34,231 nucleotides of DNA from Ectopseudomonas mendocina (GTDB taxonomy: Bacteria > Pseudomonadota > Gammaproteobacteria > Pseudomonadales > Pseudomonadaceae). The stretch is from the NCBI RefSeq assembly GCF_008041835.1, contig NZ_VRYE01000073.1, forward strand, positions 1-34,231. The letters run 5' to 3'. The stretch's first letter is position 1. The number at the start of each line of letters is the position of its first letter. The notes under the pieces are model-generated. The model saw only the letters and a list, made by a program, of their open reading frames with translations. It searched no databases and had not been told where the DNA came from. A program made the translations under genes and the position numbers. Of this stretch, positions 22,857-30,813 are shown piece after piece.

Positions 22857-23939
22857 TCAATCGCCCAACGCCGCCAGCTGGTCGGCCTGGTACTCGGCCA
22901 GCAGCGGTTCGATTACCGCTTCCACGCCACCGGCGATCACTTCGTTCAGCGAATACAGGGTCAGGTTGATGCGGTGATCAGTCACCCGGCCCTGCGGGAA
23001 GTTGTAGGTGCGGATGCGCTCGGAGCGGTCGCCCGAGCCCACCAGCAGCTTGCGCGTTTCGGAGATTTCCTTGTGCGCCGCTGCTTCCTGTTGATCCTGC
23101 AGCTTGGCCGCCAGCCAGGCCATGGCCTTGGCGCGGTTCTTGTGCTGCGAACGCTCTTCCTGACACTCCACCACGGTCCCGGTGGGAATGTGGGTGATGC
23201 GGATCGCCGAATCGGTGGTGTTGACGTGCTGACCACCGGCGCCGGAGCTGCGGTAGGTGTCGACGCGCAGGTCGGCCGGGTTGATCTCGATGGCCGCCTG
23301 TTCGTCCGGCTCCGGCAACACCGCCACGGTGCAGGCCGAGGTGTGGATGCGGCCCTGGGACTCGGTCTCCGGCACGCGCTGCACGCGATGGGCGCCGGAC
23401 TCGAACTTGAGCTTGGCGTAGACGTTGTCACCCTCGACGCGGGCGATCACTTCCTTATAGCCGCCATGCTCGCCCTCGTTGGCCGACAACACCTCGACAC
23501 GCCACCCCTGCTTCTCGGCATAGCGCGAATACATGCGGAACAGGTCGCCGGAGAAGATCGCCGCCTCGTCACCGCCGGTGCCGGCGCGGATTTCCAGATA
23601 GACGTTACGGCCGTCGTTGGGATCTTTCGGCAGCAGCATGCGCTGCAGCTTGTCTTCCAAGACGACCAGCGCCTCTTTGGCCTGATCCACTTCCAGCTCG
23701 GCCATCTCGCGCAGGTCCGGGTCGCTGTCCTTGAGCAGCGCCTGGGCGCCTTCGAGGTCGCCCTGCACCTTGCGCAGTTCGCGGAAGGTGGCGATCACCG
23801 GCTCGATCTCGGCATATTCCTTGGAATAGGCACGAAACTGCGCCTGCTTGGCAATCACCTCGGCATCGCCGAGCAGCGCCGTGAGTTCCTCGAAGCGGTC
23901 GCTGAGGTTGTCCAGCTTGTTCAACAGTGAAGCTTTCAT
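22857..23939 (-). CDS. prfA: Peptide chain release factor 1
   Basis: The 360-residue protein reads UAG and UAA stop codons. The stop-recognition PxT tripeptide appears as PET near residue 190 (QRVPETESQGRIHTSACTVAVLPE), and the GGQ catalytic motif lies at about residues 235-237 (SSGAGGQHVNTTDSAIRITHIPTG). The N-terminal coiled region and the length are normal. The start codon overlaps the hemA stop as ATGA, so the two genes are translationally coupled. The GGQ Gln is the target of PrmC, encoded next. Confidence 0.97.
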   Translation of the reverse strand: MKASLLNKLDNLSDRFEELTALLGDAEVIAKQAQFRAYSKEYAEIEPVIATFRELRKVQGDLEGAQALLKDSDPDLREMAELEVDQAKEALVVLEDKLQRMLLPKDPNDGRNVYLEIRAGTGGDEAAIFSGDLFRMYSRYAEKQGWRVEVLSANEGEHGGYKEVIARVEGDNVYAKLKFESGAHRVQRVPETESQGRIHTSACTVAVLPEPDEQAAIEINPADLRVDTYRSSGAGGQHVNTTDSAIRITHIPTGTVVECQEERSQHKNRAKAMAWLAAKLQDQQEAAAHKEISETRKLLVGSGDRSERIRTYNFPQGRVTDHRINLTLYSLNEVIAGGVEAVIEPLLAEYQADQLAALGD

Positions 23940-25216
23940 TGCAGACCTTTGTCCTGCGGCGCGCTCTCGTCGAGGGCGAACAATTCCTGGGCCAGGCTGA
24001 GCGCATCGACGCGCCCCTCGGCGGTGAGTTTCTTCATGCGTACGCTCGGTGCGTGCAGCAGTTTGTTGGTCAGGCCACGGGCCAGTTGCGCCAGCACGTC
24101 CTCGGGGTTGCTGCCATTGACCAGCATGCGCTGTGCCTTGGCCAGCTCCTCGTCGCGCAGACGCTCGGCCTGCTGACGATAGGCCTTGAGCACATCCACG
24201 GCGGCCAGCTCGCGCAGGCGCAGCATGAAATCGTCGGTACCGGCTGCCACCAGCTCCTCGGCTGCCTGCGCGGCGCCCTGGCGGCTCTTGAGGTTTTCCT
24301 CGATGACCTCGTGCAGGTCGTCGACGGTATAGAGGTAAACGTCGTCCAGCTCACCCACCTGCGGCTCGATATCACGCGGCACGGCGATGTCGACCATGAA
24401 GATCGGCTTGTGCCGGCGCTTTTTCAGCGCGCTTTCCACCGCCCCCTTGCCGAGAATCGGCAACTGGCTGGCGGTGGAACTGATGACGATATCGCTGTGC
24501 GCCAGCTCGTCGGGGATGTCCGACAGCAGCACCGCATGCGCGCCGAACTGCTCGGCCAACTGGCTGGCGCGCTCCAGGGTGCGGTTGGCGACGACGATGC
24601 GCTTGATGCCCTGATCATGCAGGTGGCGGGCGACCAGGCTGATGGTTTCGCCGGCGCCGATCAGCAGCGCCTGGCTGCAGTGCAGGTCAGCGAAGATCTG
24701 CTTGGCCAGGCTCACGGCAGCGAAGGCCACGGACACCGGGTTCTCGCCGATGGCGGTATCGGTGCGCACCGTCTTGGCGGTGCTGAACGTGGCCTGGAAC
24801 AAACGCCCCAGCAGCGGCCCGACAGTGCCGGCCTCACGCGCCACGGCGTAGGCCGACTTGAGCTGGCCGAGAATCTGCGGCTCGCCCAGCACCATCGAGT
24901 CCAGCCCGCAGGCCACGCGCATCATGTGCCGCACCGCCTCGTCGTCACTGTACACATAGGCACAGGCGCGCAGCTCATCGAGGCTCAGGCGGTGGTAATC
25001 GGCCAGCCACTGCAGCACCTCGTCGGCCTGGACATGCTCCTGCTCCAGGTACAACTCGCTGCGGTTGCAGGTGGAGAGGATCGCTGCCTCACGACTGGGC
25101 GTCAGCCGGCACAGCTGCTGCAGTGCCTCGACCAGTTGTTCCGGGGTGAAGGCAACGCGCTCGCGCACCTCTACCGAGGCGGTCTTGTGGTTGATACCGA
25201 GGGCGATAAAGGCCAT
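23936..25216 (-). CDS. hemA: Glutamyl-tRNA reductase
   Basis: From the ATG at 25216 the protein has 426 residues. It reduces glutamyl-tRNA(Glu) to glutamate-1-semialdehyde with NADPH, the first committed step of haem synthesis by the C5 pathway. The N-terminus MAFIALGINHKTASVEVRERVAF and the catalytic Cys50 in ILSTCNRSELY are diagnostic; the NADPH domain has ALLIGAGETISLVARHL, and the C-terminal dimer helix follows. A longer frame from 25330 is not family-like and crosses a leader hairpin (25284-25314). It heads the block that continues through murI. Confidence 0.96.
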   Translation of the reverse strand: MAFIALGINHKTASVEVRERVAFTPEQLVEALQQLCRLTPSREAAILSTCNRSELYLEQEHVQADEVLQWLADYHRLSLDELRACAYVYSDDEAVRHMMRVACGLDSMVLGEPQILGQLKSAYAVAREAGTVGPLLGRLFQATFSTAKTVRTDTAIGENPVSVAFAAVSLAKQIFADLHCSQALLIGAGETISLVARHLHDQGIKRIVVANRTLERASQLAEQFGAHAVLLSDIPDELAHSDIVISSTASQLPILGKGAVESALKKRRHKPIFMVDIAVPRDIEPQVGELDDVYLYTVDDLHEVIEENLKSRQGAAQAAEELVAAGTDDFMLRLRELAAVDVLKAYRQQAERLRDEELAKAQRMLVNGSNPEDVLAQLARGLTNKLLHAPSVRMKKLTAEGRVDALSLAQELFALDESAPQDKGLQ

Positions 25217-25283
25217 GCAGGGTCGCTGAGGGGCAATACGGAAGCCGGCAATTGTCCTACTTCGCCCCCGATAGAACAACTCC

Positions 25284-25314
25284 CGCGACCTATTGTCCCA
25301 ATAGACGCGTCGCG
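25284..25314. other. Bulged 12-bp hairpin between hemA and the TPR gene
   Basis: CGCGAC-CTATTG (25284-25295) pairs with CAATAG (25299-25304) and GTCGCG (25309-25314) over a 3-nt loop, with a 4-nt bulge ACGC between the two stem parts. It lies about 70-100 nt before the hemA start on the minus strand and about 120 nt before the TPR gene on the plus strand. It could be part of a hemA leader or a protein-binding dyad. Confidence 0.5.
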
Positions 25315-25435
25315 AGATCACGCGCCCCATGGGCTTGCCCCAAGGCTTGTGTCATGATGCCGCGACAGTCGCCAGGGCAGGGCCGCCAGAACAACGTGGC
25401 AGTGCCACGCCCGCCATCAAGCACGACAAGGCACT

Positions 25436-27163
25436 ATGAACAGACCCCTCGCGTTACTTACCGCATTCGCCCTCCTCAGTGGCTGCCAGACCTTCGCCCC
25501 CAGCGAGCCGGACGGTACGCCGCCCGTGCAGGAAGCCGACCAGCCCGCACAGCTGCAACCGAGCGAGTACGGCTCGTTCAGCCAGGAAAGCCTGTTCGCC
25601 CTGCTCACCGCCGAACTGGCCGGGCAGCGCAACCGCTTCGATATCGCCCTAACCAACTACGTGCAGCAGGCGCAGGAAACGGGCGACGCCGGTGTCGCCG
25701 AGCGCGCCTTCCGCATTGCCGAATACCTTGGCGCCGAGCAGGCTGCGCTGGACAGTGCACTGATCTGGGCCAGCAACGCGCCAGACAATATCGACGCGCA
25801 GCGCGCTGCCGCCGTGCAACTGGCACGCGCCGGCCGTTACGACGAATCCATGACCTACATGGAGCAGGTGCTGCAGCGCCAGGGCAACACCCACTTCGAT
25901 TTCCTTGCCCTGTCCGCCGCCGAAACCGACCCCGACACCCGCGCCGGGCTGCTGCAGGGCTTTGACCGCCTGCTGAGCAAGAACCCGGACAACAGCCAGC
26001 TGCTGTTCGGCAAGGCCATCCTCCTGCAACAGGATGGCCGCGCCGAAGAGGCGCTGGCCCTGCTCGAAGACAGTTCGGCCGGCGCCACCGAGGTGTCGCC
26101 GATTCTCCTGCGTGCGCGCCTGCTGCAAAGCCTCGGCCGAGGCCAGGAAGCCATGCCGATTCTGCAGAAGGGCATTCGCCAGAACCCGGACGACAAGCGC
26201 CTGCGCCTGACCTATGCGCGCCTGCTGATCGAGCAGGATCGCTTCGACGAAGCCAAGGGCGAGTTCTCCAAGCTGGTGCTGGAGAATCCCAACGACGACG
26301 ACCTGCGCTTCTCCCTGGCCCTGGTGTGCCTGGAAGCCGAAGCCTGGGAAGAGGCCATCGTCTACCTCGAAGAGCTGATCGAGCGCCGCAGCCATGTCGA
26401 TGCCGCGCACTACAACCTCGGCCGCGCCTACGAGGCGCTGGATGATAACGACAGCGCCCTGCAAGCCTACGCCCTGGTCGGCCCGAGCAACGACTACCTG
26501 CCGGCCCAGCAACGCCAGGCCGAGTTGCTACTCAGCCAGCAGCGCAGCGCAGAGGCCAGCGCTCTTCTGGCCCAGGCTCGCGAAGCCCAGCCCGATTACG
26601 CCATCCAGCTGTACCTGATCGAAGCCGAAGGTCTGAGCAATCACGGCCAGATCGAGCCGGCCTGGAAGGTCATCACCGAGGGACTGGAACAGTTCCCCAA
26701 TGACCTGAACCTGCTCTACACCCGCGCCATGCTGGCGGAAAAACGCGACGACCTGGCCCAACTGGAAACCGACCTGCGCTACATCATCGAGCGCGAGCCG
26801 GAGCACGCCATGGCCCTCAATGCCCTCGGCTACACCCTGGCCGACCGCACCACGCGCTATCAGGAAGCCTTCGAACTGATCACCAAAGCGCACCAGCTCG
26901 ACCCTGATGACCCAGCCATTCTCGACAGCCTCGGCTGGGTCAATTACCGCCTGGGCAACCTGCCCGAGGCCGAGCGCTTGCTGCGCCAGGCGCTGGAGAA
27001 ATTCCCCGACCACGAAGTGGCTGCGCACCTCGGCGAAGTGCTCTGGGTTCAGGGTAAACAGCGCGAAGCCCGTCGCGTCTGGCGCGATGCCCTGGAGGCA
27101 ACGCCCGACAGCCCCATTCTGCGTGACACCCTGTTGCGCCTGACCGGCTCCGAGACCCTCTGA
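25436..27163 (+). CDS. Tetratricopeptide repeat lipoprotein
   Basis: The 575-residue protein begins MNRPLALLTAFALLSGCQTF, a signal peptide with lipobox LSGC, so it is probably lipidated. About ten TPR-like helix pairs follow from residue 80 on, for example AHYNLGRAYEALDDNDSALQAYALVG, AMALNALGYTLADRTTRYQEAFELITKAHQLDPDDPAILDSLGWVNYRLGNLPEAERLLRQALEKFPDHEVAAHLGEVLWVQG. TPR domains are protein-binding scaffolds. In Pseudomonas this gene always precedes lolB, and the two overlap by one base here, pointing to an outer-membrane or envelope role; the partner is unknown. Confidence 0.9.
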   Translation: MNRPLALLTAFALLSGCQTFAPSEPDGTPPVQEADQPAQLQPSEYGSFSQESLFALLTAELAGQRNRFDIALTNYVQQAQETGDAGVAERAFRIAEYLGAEQAALDSALIWASNAPDNIDAQRAAAVQLARAGRYDESMTYMEQVLQRQGNTHFDFLALSAAETDPDTRAGLLQGFDRLLSKNPDNSQLLFGKAILLQQDGRAEEALALLEDSSAGATEVSPILLRARLLQSLGRGQEAMPILQKGIRQNPDDKRLRLTYARLLIEQDRFDEAKGEFSKLVLENPNDDDLRFSLALVCLEAEAWEEAIVYLEELIERRSHVDAAHYNLGRAYEALDDNDSALQAYALVGPSNDYLPAQQRQAELLLSQQRSAEASALLAQAREAQPDYAIQLYLIEAEGLSNHGQIEPAWKVITEGLEQFPNDLNLLYTRAMLAEKRDDLAQLETDLRYIIEREPEHAMALNALGYTLADRTTRYQEAFELITKAHQLDPDDPAILDSLGWVNYRLGNLPEAERLLRQALEKFPDHEVAAHLGEVLWVQGKQREARRVWRDALEATPDSPILRDTLLRLTGSETL

Positions 27164-27777
27164 TGTTCCGTCACATACTCGTATTCAGCCTTATCGCCCT
27201 GCTTGCCGGCTGCGCCGGCCTTACCTCACGCGAAGCGCTGGAAGGCCAGGGCGACCCGGCCCAGTGGCGAGCCCACAAACAGCAGATCACCCAGCTCGAC
27301 GGCTGGCAGATCAACGGCAAGATCGGCATCCGCGCCCCGCAGGATTCCGGCAGCGCCACACTGTTCTGGCTGCAGCGCCAGGATTACTACGACATTCGCC
27401 TGTCCGGCCCGCTGGGTGGCGGCGCCGCCCGCCTGACCGGCCGCCCCGGCGACATCCTGTTGGAAGTGTCCAACCGTGGCCGCTACCGCGCCGAATCCCC
27501 GGAAGACCTGCTGCGCGAACAGCTGCGCCTGAACCTGCCCGTATCCAACCTGCTTTGGTGGATTCGCGGCCTGCCCGCCCCGGACAGCCGCAGCCGCATC
27601 ACCCTGGACGCTGAAAGCCACCTGGCGCAGCTCGAGCAGGACGGCTGGAAGGTCGACTACCAGCGCTACACCGAGCAGAACGGCTACGCTCTGCCGGAGC
27701 GCATCAAGCTCTACGGCCAGAACCTGGAAGTGACCCTGGTGATCAAGGACTGGCAGCCGCGTCAGCTCGGTCAATAA
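27163..27777 (+). CDS. lolB: Outer-membrane lipoprotein receptor LolB
   Basis: The 204-residue lipoprotein (signal peptide FRHILVFSLIALLAGC, lipobox LAGC) accepts lipoproteins from the periplasmic chaperone LolA and inserts them into the outer membrane. GWQINGKIGIRAPQDSGSATLFWLQRQDYYDIRLSGPLGGGAARLTG and the later LPVSNLLWWIRGLPAP and ALPERIKLYGQNLEVTLVIKDW are typical of the family's open beta-barrel; length is normal. Its ATG begins at the last base of the upstream TGA. Two palindromic repeats lie between it and ispE. Confidence 0.94.
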   Translation: MFRHILVFSLIALLAGCAGLTSREALEGQGDPAQWRAHKQQITQLDGWQINGKIGIRAPQDSGSATLFWLQRQDYYDIRLSGPLGGGAARLTGRPGDILLEVSNRGRYRAESPEDLLREQLRLNLPVSNLLWWIRGLPAPDSRSRITLDAESHLAQLEQDGWKVDYQRYTEQNGYALPERIKLYGQNLEVTLVIKDWQPRQLGQ

Positions 27778-27790
27778 GCTCACCGCAGAT

Positions 27791-27854
27791 CCTGTGGGAG
27801 GGGCTTGAGCCGCGACATTGGCATGCTCCGTCGCCGCTGAAGCGCCCCCACAGG
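27791..27854. repeat. REP-like palindrome after lolB
   Basis: The unit starts CCTGTGGGAGGGGCTTGAGC and ends GAAGCGCCCCCACAGG. The arms are reverse complements with a few mismatches, forming a hairpin of about 25 bp. It belongs to a different REP type from the GTAGGAGCGGC units at 18.7-19.1 kb. It may end or protect the lolB transcript. Confidence 0.8.
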
Positions 27855-27858
27855 AGCC

Positions 27859-27917
27859 GTAGCCCGTATGAAATCCGGGAACCATCACCACCCAGCCCCG
27901 GATTGCATCCGGGCTAC
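27859..27917. repeat. Dispersed palindromic repeat (GTAGCCCGGAT family), copy 3
   Basis: The element starts GTAGCCCGTATGAAATCCGG and ends GGATTGCATCCGGGCTAC. It ends 23 bp before the preferred ispE start at 27941, and only 2 bp before an alternative ATG at 27920. It is nearly identical to the copy before arcC. Confidence 0.85.
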
Positions 27918-27940
27918 GAATGCCCGCCAACGACATCGCC

Positions 27941-28816
27941 ATGAGCCGCACAGCCATCCCCACCCACGCCGAACTCATCCTGCCCGCACCGGCCAAGCTC
28001 AACCTGATGCTGCATATCCTCGGCCGCCGCGCCGATGGCTATCACGAGCTGCAGACCCTGTTCCAATTCCTCGACCACGGCGACGAACTCGGCTTCAGCC
28101 TGCGCCAGGATGGCGAAATCCACCTGCATACGCCCATCGACGGCGTGCCGCATGACAGCAACCTGATCGTGCGTGCCGCCAAAAGGCTGCAGGCAGCCAG
28201 CGGCACCTCGCTGGGCGCCGATATCTGGCTGGACAAGCGCCTGCCCATGGGTGGAGGTATTGGCGGTGGCAGCTCGGATGCCGCCACCACCCTGCTCGGC
28301 CTCGATCACCTGTGGCACACCCAACTGGGCGAAGATCGCCTGGCCGAACTGGGCCTGGCCCTGGGCGCCGACGTGCCGGTGTTCGTGCGCGGCCGTGCGG
28401 CCTTCGCCGAAGGCGTTGGCGAGCGCCTGACCCCGGTCGAACTGGAGGAACCCTGGTTCCTCGTCGCCGTACCGCAAGTCTTTGTCAGCACAGCAGAAGT
28501 TTTCGGCTCGCCCGAGTTGACACGGGATACGCCGCCCATTAAAGTTCGCAGCCTTCTTGCGGGGGGTGGTCGAAACGACTGCCAGCCGGTTGTAGAGAGG
28601 CGTTACCCTGAAGTTTGTAACGCTTTGATCTTGTTGAACAAATTTGTTTCAGCTAGATTGACTGGCACTGGAGCTTGCATATTTGGGAGCTTCCCAAATC
28701 GGGACGATGCTGATAAAGTCGCCCGCCAACTTCCAGGCACTCTGCCGAGCTTTGTCGCTCAAGGTCGCAACATCTCGATGCTGCACCGCAGGCTCCAAGC
28801 ATTGGCCAAGAAGTGA
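27941..28816 (+). CDS. ispE: 4-diphosphocytidyl-2-C-methyl-D-erythritol kinase
   Basis: The preferred 291-residue product is a GHMP kinase of the MEP pathway for isoprenoid precursors. LPAPAKLNLMLHILGRRADGYHELQTLFQFLDHGDEL is the family N-terminus, and the ATP loop LPMGGGIGGGSSDAATTL lies near residue 105. An ATG at 27920 would add seven residues; neither start has a strong ribosome binding site, so the choice rests on family length. From about 28480 to the stop, codon use and base composition change clearly (TTG, AAA, TTT, AGA and ATA codons appear; 25 of 60 bases are G or C at 28621-28680). The C-terminal motif ARLTGTGACIFGSF is intact, so the protein should be functional. Confidence 0.93.
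   Translation: MSRTAIPTHAELILPAPAKLNLMLHILGRRADGYHELQTLFQFLDHGDELGFSLRQDGEIHLHTPIDGVPHDSNLIVRAAKRLQAASGTSLGADIWLDKRLPMGGGIGGGSSDAATTLLGLDHLWHTQLGEDRLAELGLALGADVPVFVRGRAAFAEGVGERLTPVELEEPWFLVAVPQVFVSTAEVFGSPELTRDTPPIKVRSLLAGGGRNDCQPVVERRYPEVCNALILLNKFVSARLTGTGACIFGSFPNRDDADKVARQLPGTLPSFVAQGRNISMLHRRLQALAKK
28637..28699. other. Palindromes in the AT-rich 3' part of ispE
   Basis: AACAAATTTGTT (28637-28648) is a perfect 12-bp palindrome. ATTTGGGA (28681-28688) and TCCCAAAT (28692-28699) form a perfect 8-bp stem over a 3-nt loop. Both fall in the region of ispE with unusual composition, upstream of the tRNA-Gln genes and prs. Confidence 0.6.
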
Positions 28817-28842
28817 ATGCTCAGCATTCGGTTATACGATAC

Positions 28843-28917
28843 AGGGGCGTCGCCAAGCGGTAAGGCACCAGGTTTTGATCCTGGCATGCGTTGGTTCGAA
28901 TCCAGCCGCCCCTGCCA
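28843..28917 (+). tRNA. tRNA-Gln (anticodon UUG), first copy
   Basis: The 75-nt gene folds into a full cloverleaf. AGGGGCG pairs with CGCCCCT in the acceptor stem; the anticodon loop TTTTGAT gives UUG inside stem CCAGG/CCTGG; GGTTCGAATCC forms the T arm; discriminator G and an encoded CCA end follow. It lies 26 bp after ispE. Confidence 0.96.
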
Positions 28918-28973
28918 TAACCTCCCTCGGGAGGCATCGCAAACCGAGTCAACAAGCATTCAACACAGAATAT

Positions 28974-29048
28974 AGGGGCGTCGCCAAGCGGTAAGGCAGC
29001 AGGTTTTGATCCTGCCATGCGTTGGTTCGAATCCAGCCGCCCCTGCCA
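28974..29048 (+). tRNA. tRNA-Gln (anticodon UUG), second copy
   Basis: It differs from the first copy only at two bases that form the first pair of the anticodon stem (GCAGG/CCTGC instead of CCAGG/CCTGG), a compensatory change, so this is a duplication. CCA is encoded. The 56-bp spacer holds a small hairpin, CCTCC/GGAGG, at 28921-28934, which may mark RNA processing. prs begins 46 bp downstream. Confidence 0.96.
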
Positions 29049-29094
29049 TTTTCCATACCCATCCAGGTATACCCCCAGCCGGCAGGTACTGCGC

Positions 29095-30036
29095 GTGTCC
29101 AAGATGATGGTCTTCACGGGGAACGCAAACCCCGATCTGGCGCGACGGATCGTTCGTCAGCTGCACATTCCTCTCGGCGATGCTTCGGTCGGTAAGTTCT
29201 CCGACGGCGAAGTCATGATCGAAATCAACGAGAACGTCCGCGGTAAGGACGTCTTCCTGATTCAGCCGACCTGTGCACCCACCAACGACAACCTGATGGA
29301 ACTGGTAGTGATGGCCGACGCCTTCCGCCGGTCCTCGGCGACTCGCATCACTGCAGTCATCCCCTACTTCGGTTATGCCCGCCAGGATCGACGTCCGCGT
29401 TCCGCGCGCGTGGCAATCAGCGCCAAAGTCGTGGCCGACATGCTCACCGTGGTCGGTATCGACCGCGTGCTGACCGTCGACCTGCACGCTGACCAGATCC
29501 AGGGCTTCTTCGACATTCCGGTGGATAACATCTACGGCTCCCCGGTTTTGGTCGACGACATCGAAGACCAGCGCTTCGACAACCTGATGATCGTCTCCCC
29601 CGATATCGGTGGCGTAGTACGCGCCCGCGCCGTGGCCAAGAGCCTGGGCGTTGACCTGGCGATCATCGACAAGCGTCGCGAAAAGGCCAACCAGTCCGAA
29701 GTGATGCACATCATCGGTGACGTCGAAGGCCGTACCTGCATCCTCGTAGACGACATGGTCGATACCGCCGGTACCCTGTGCCACGCCGCCAAAGCGCTGA
29801 AAGAGCGCGGTGCTGCCAAGGTCTACGCCTACTGCACCCACCCGGTACTGTCCGGCCGCGCCATCGAGAACATCGAGAATTCCGTCCTGGACGAGCTGGT
29901 GGTCACCAACACCATCCCGCTGTCCGCTGCGGCACAGTCCTGCTCGCGTATTCGCCAGCTCGACATCGCCCCGGTCGTCGCCGAAGCGGTACGCCGCATC
30001 AGCAACGAAGAATCGATCAGCGCCATGTTCCGCTAA
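29095..30036 (+). CDS. prs: Ribose-phosphate pyrophosphokinase
   Basis: The 313-residue enzyme makes PRPP from ribose-5-phosphate and ATP for nucleotide, His and Trp synthesis. The start is GTG at 29095, giving the Pseudomonas N-terminus SKMMVFTGNANPDLARRIVRQLHIPLGDASVGKFSDGE. VDLHADQIQGFFDIPVDNIYGSP and the PRPP-binding LVDDMVDTAGTL are intact. Only AGGT lies upstream, a weak ribosome binding site. An upstream in-frame extension would run into the second tRNA and is rejected. Transcription probably comes from ispE or from a promoter before the tRNAs. Confidence 0.96.
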   Translation: MSKMMVFTGNANPDLARRIVRQLHIPLGDASVGKFSDGEVMIEINENVRGKDVFLIQPTCAPTNDNLMELVVMADAFRRSSATRITAVIPYFGYARQDRRPRSARVAISAKVVADMLTVVGIDRVLTVDLHADQIQGFFDIPVDNIYGSPVLVDDIEDQRFDNLMIVSPDIGGVVRARAVAKSLGVDLAIIDKRREKANQSEVMHIIGDVEGRTCILVDDMVDTAGTLCHAAKALKERGAAKVYAYCTHPVLSGRAIENIENSVLDELVVTNTIPLSAAAQSCSRIRQLDIAPVVAEAVRRISNEESISAMFR

Positions 30037-30056
30037 GGAACAGGCCAGATCACACT

Positions 30057-30080
30057 GCCCCGCCTCGCGCGGGGCTTTTT
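30057..30080 (+). terminator. Intrinsic terminator after prs
   Basis: GCCCCGC (30057-30063) pairs with GCGGGGC (30069-30075) over a 5-nt loop and is followed by TTTTT (30076-30080). It should end the tRNA-Gln/prs transcript and separate it from rplY. Confidence 0.9.
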
Positions 30081-30141
30081 GCCCTACCGCCCGAGGCTGG
30101 TCGCAAGCCATAAGGCGGTTTGGTTATTTTGGAGAAATGAA

Positions 30142-30753
30142 ATGACTGAGTTTGCCCTGAATGCCGAAGTGCGTTCCGACCTGGGGAAAGGTGCGAGCCG
30201 CCGCCTGCGTCGTAACGTGTCCATGGTGCCTGCCGTAATCTACGGCGGCGACAAAGCCCCGCAATCCATCAGCCTGCTGGCCAAAGACCTGGCCAAGCTG
30301 CTGGAAAACGAAGCTGCCTTCAGCCACGTTCTGAGCCTGGACGTTGCCGGCACCAAAGAAAGCGTCCTGATCAAAGCCCTGCAGCGCCACCCGGCCAAAG
30401 GCTTCGTTCTGCACGCTGACTTCCAGCGCGTCGTTGCCGGCCAGAAACTGACCGCCCACGTACCGCTGCACTTCATCAACGAAGCTACCTCCGTTGGCGT
30501 CAAGCAAGGCGGCGGCGAAGTCCTGCACGCCCTGAACGAAGTCGAAGTTTCCTGCCTGCCTAAAGACCTGCCGGAATTCATCGAAGTCGACATGGCCAAG
30601 GTCGCTGTTGACCAGACCGTTCACCTGTCCGACATCAAGCTGCCGAAAGGCGTTGAGCTGGTTGCTCTGGCCCACGGCAGCGACCTGCCGGTAGCCAGCA
30701 TCCACCTGCCGCGCGTTCGTGAAGAAGCTGCCGGCGAAGGCGCTGCCGAGTAA
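30142..30753 (+). CDS. rplY: 50S ribosomal protein L25 (Ctc form)
   Basis: The 203-residue protein is the long, two-domain Ctc-type L25 that binds 5S rRNA. The N-terminal domain reads TEFALNAEVRSDLGKGASRRLRRNVSMVPAVIYGGDKAPQSISL; the C-terminal beta domain holds ALQRHPAKGFVLHADFQRV and VPLHFINEATSVGVKQGGGEVLHALNEVEVSCLPKDLPEFIEVDM. The start at 30142 is chosen because GGAG (30131-30134) lies 7 nt upstream and the family N-terminus begins there; an extension from 30079 is rejected. Codon use is strongly biased, as expected for a highly expressed gene. It is followed by pth. Confidence 0.96.
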   Translation: MTEFALNAEVRSDLGKGASRRLRRNVSMVPAVIYGGDKAPQSISLLAKDLAKLLENEAAFSHVLSLDVAGTKESVLIKALQRHPAKGFVLHADFQRVVAGQKLTAHVPLHFINEATSVGVKQGGGEVLHALNEVEVSCLPKDLPEFIEVDMAKVAVDQTVHLSDIKLPKGVELVALAHGSDLPVASIHLPRVREEAAGEGAAE

Positions 30754-30813
30754 TCGTCAGTAGCTGGCCCGGCATGCGATCACGCCTGGCCATGTTCTCG
30801 AAAGGGCTCCTGT

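Noticed and set aside
25217..25330. Longer hemA reading frame
   Set aside because: The extension is not family-like and covers a leader hairpin; MAFIALGINHKTAS is the conserved start and places the catalytic Cys at residue 50.
28759..29117. Minus-strand frames over the tRNA genes giving GRLDSNQRM peptides
   Set aside because: These are antisense translations of tRNA-Gln and occur as a common mis-annotation; no ribosome binding site or family support.
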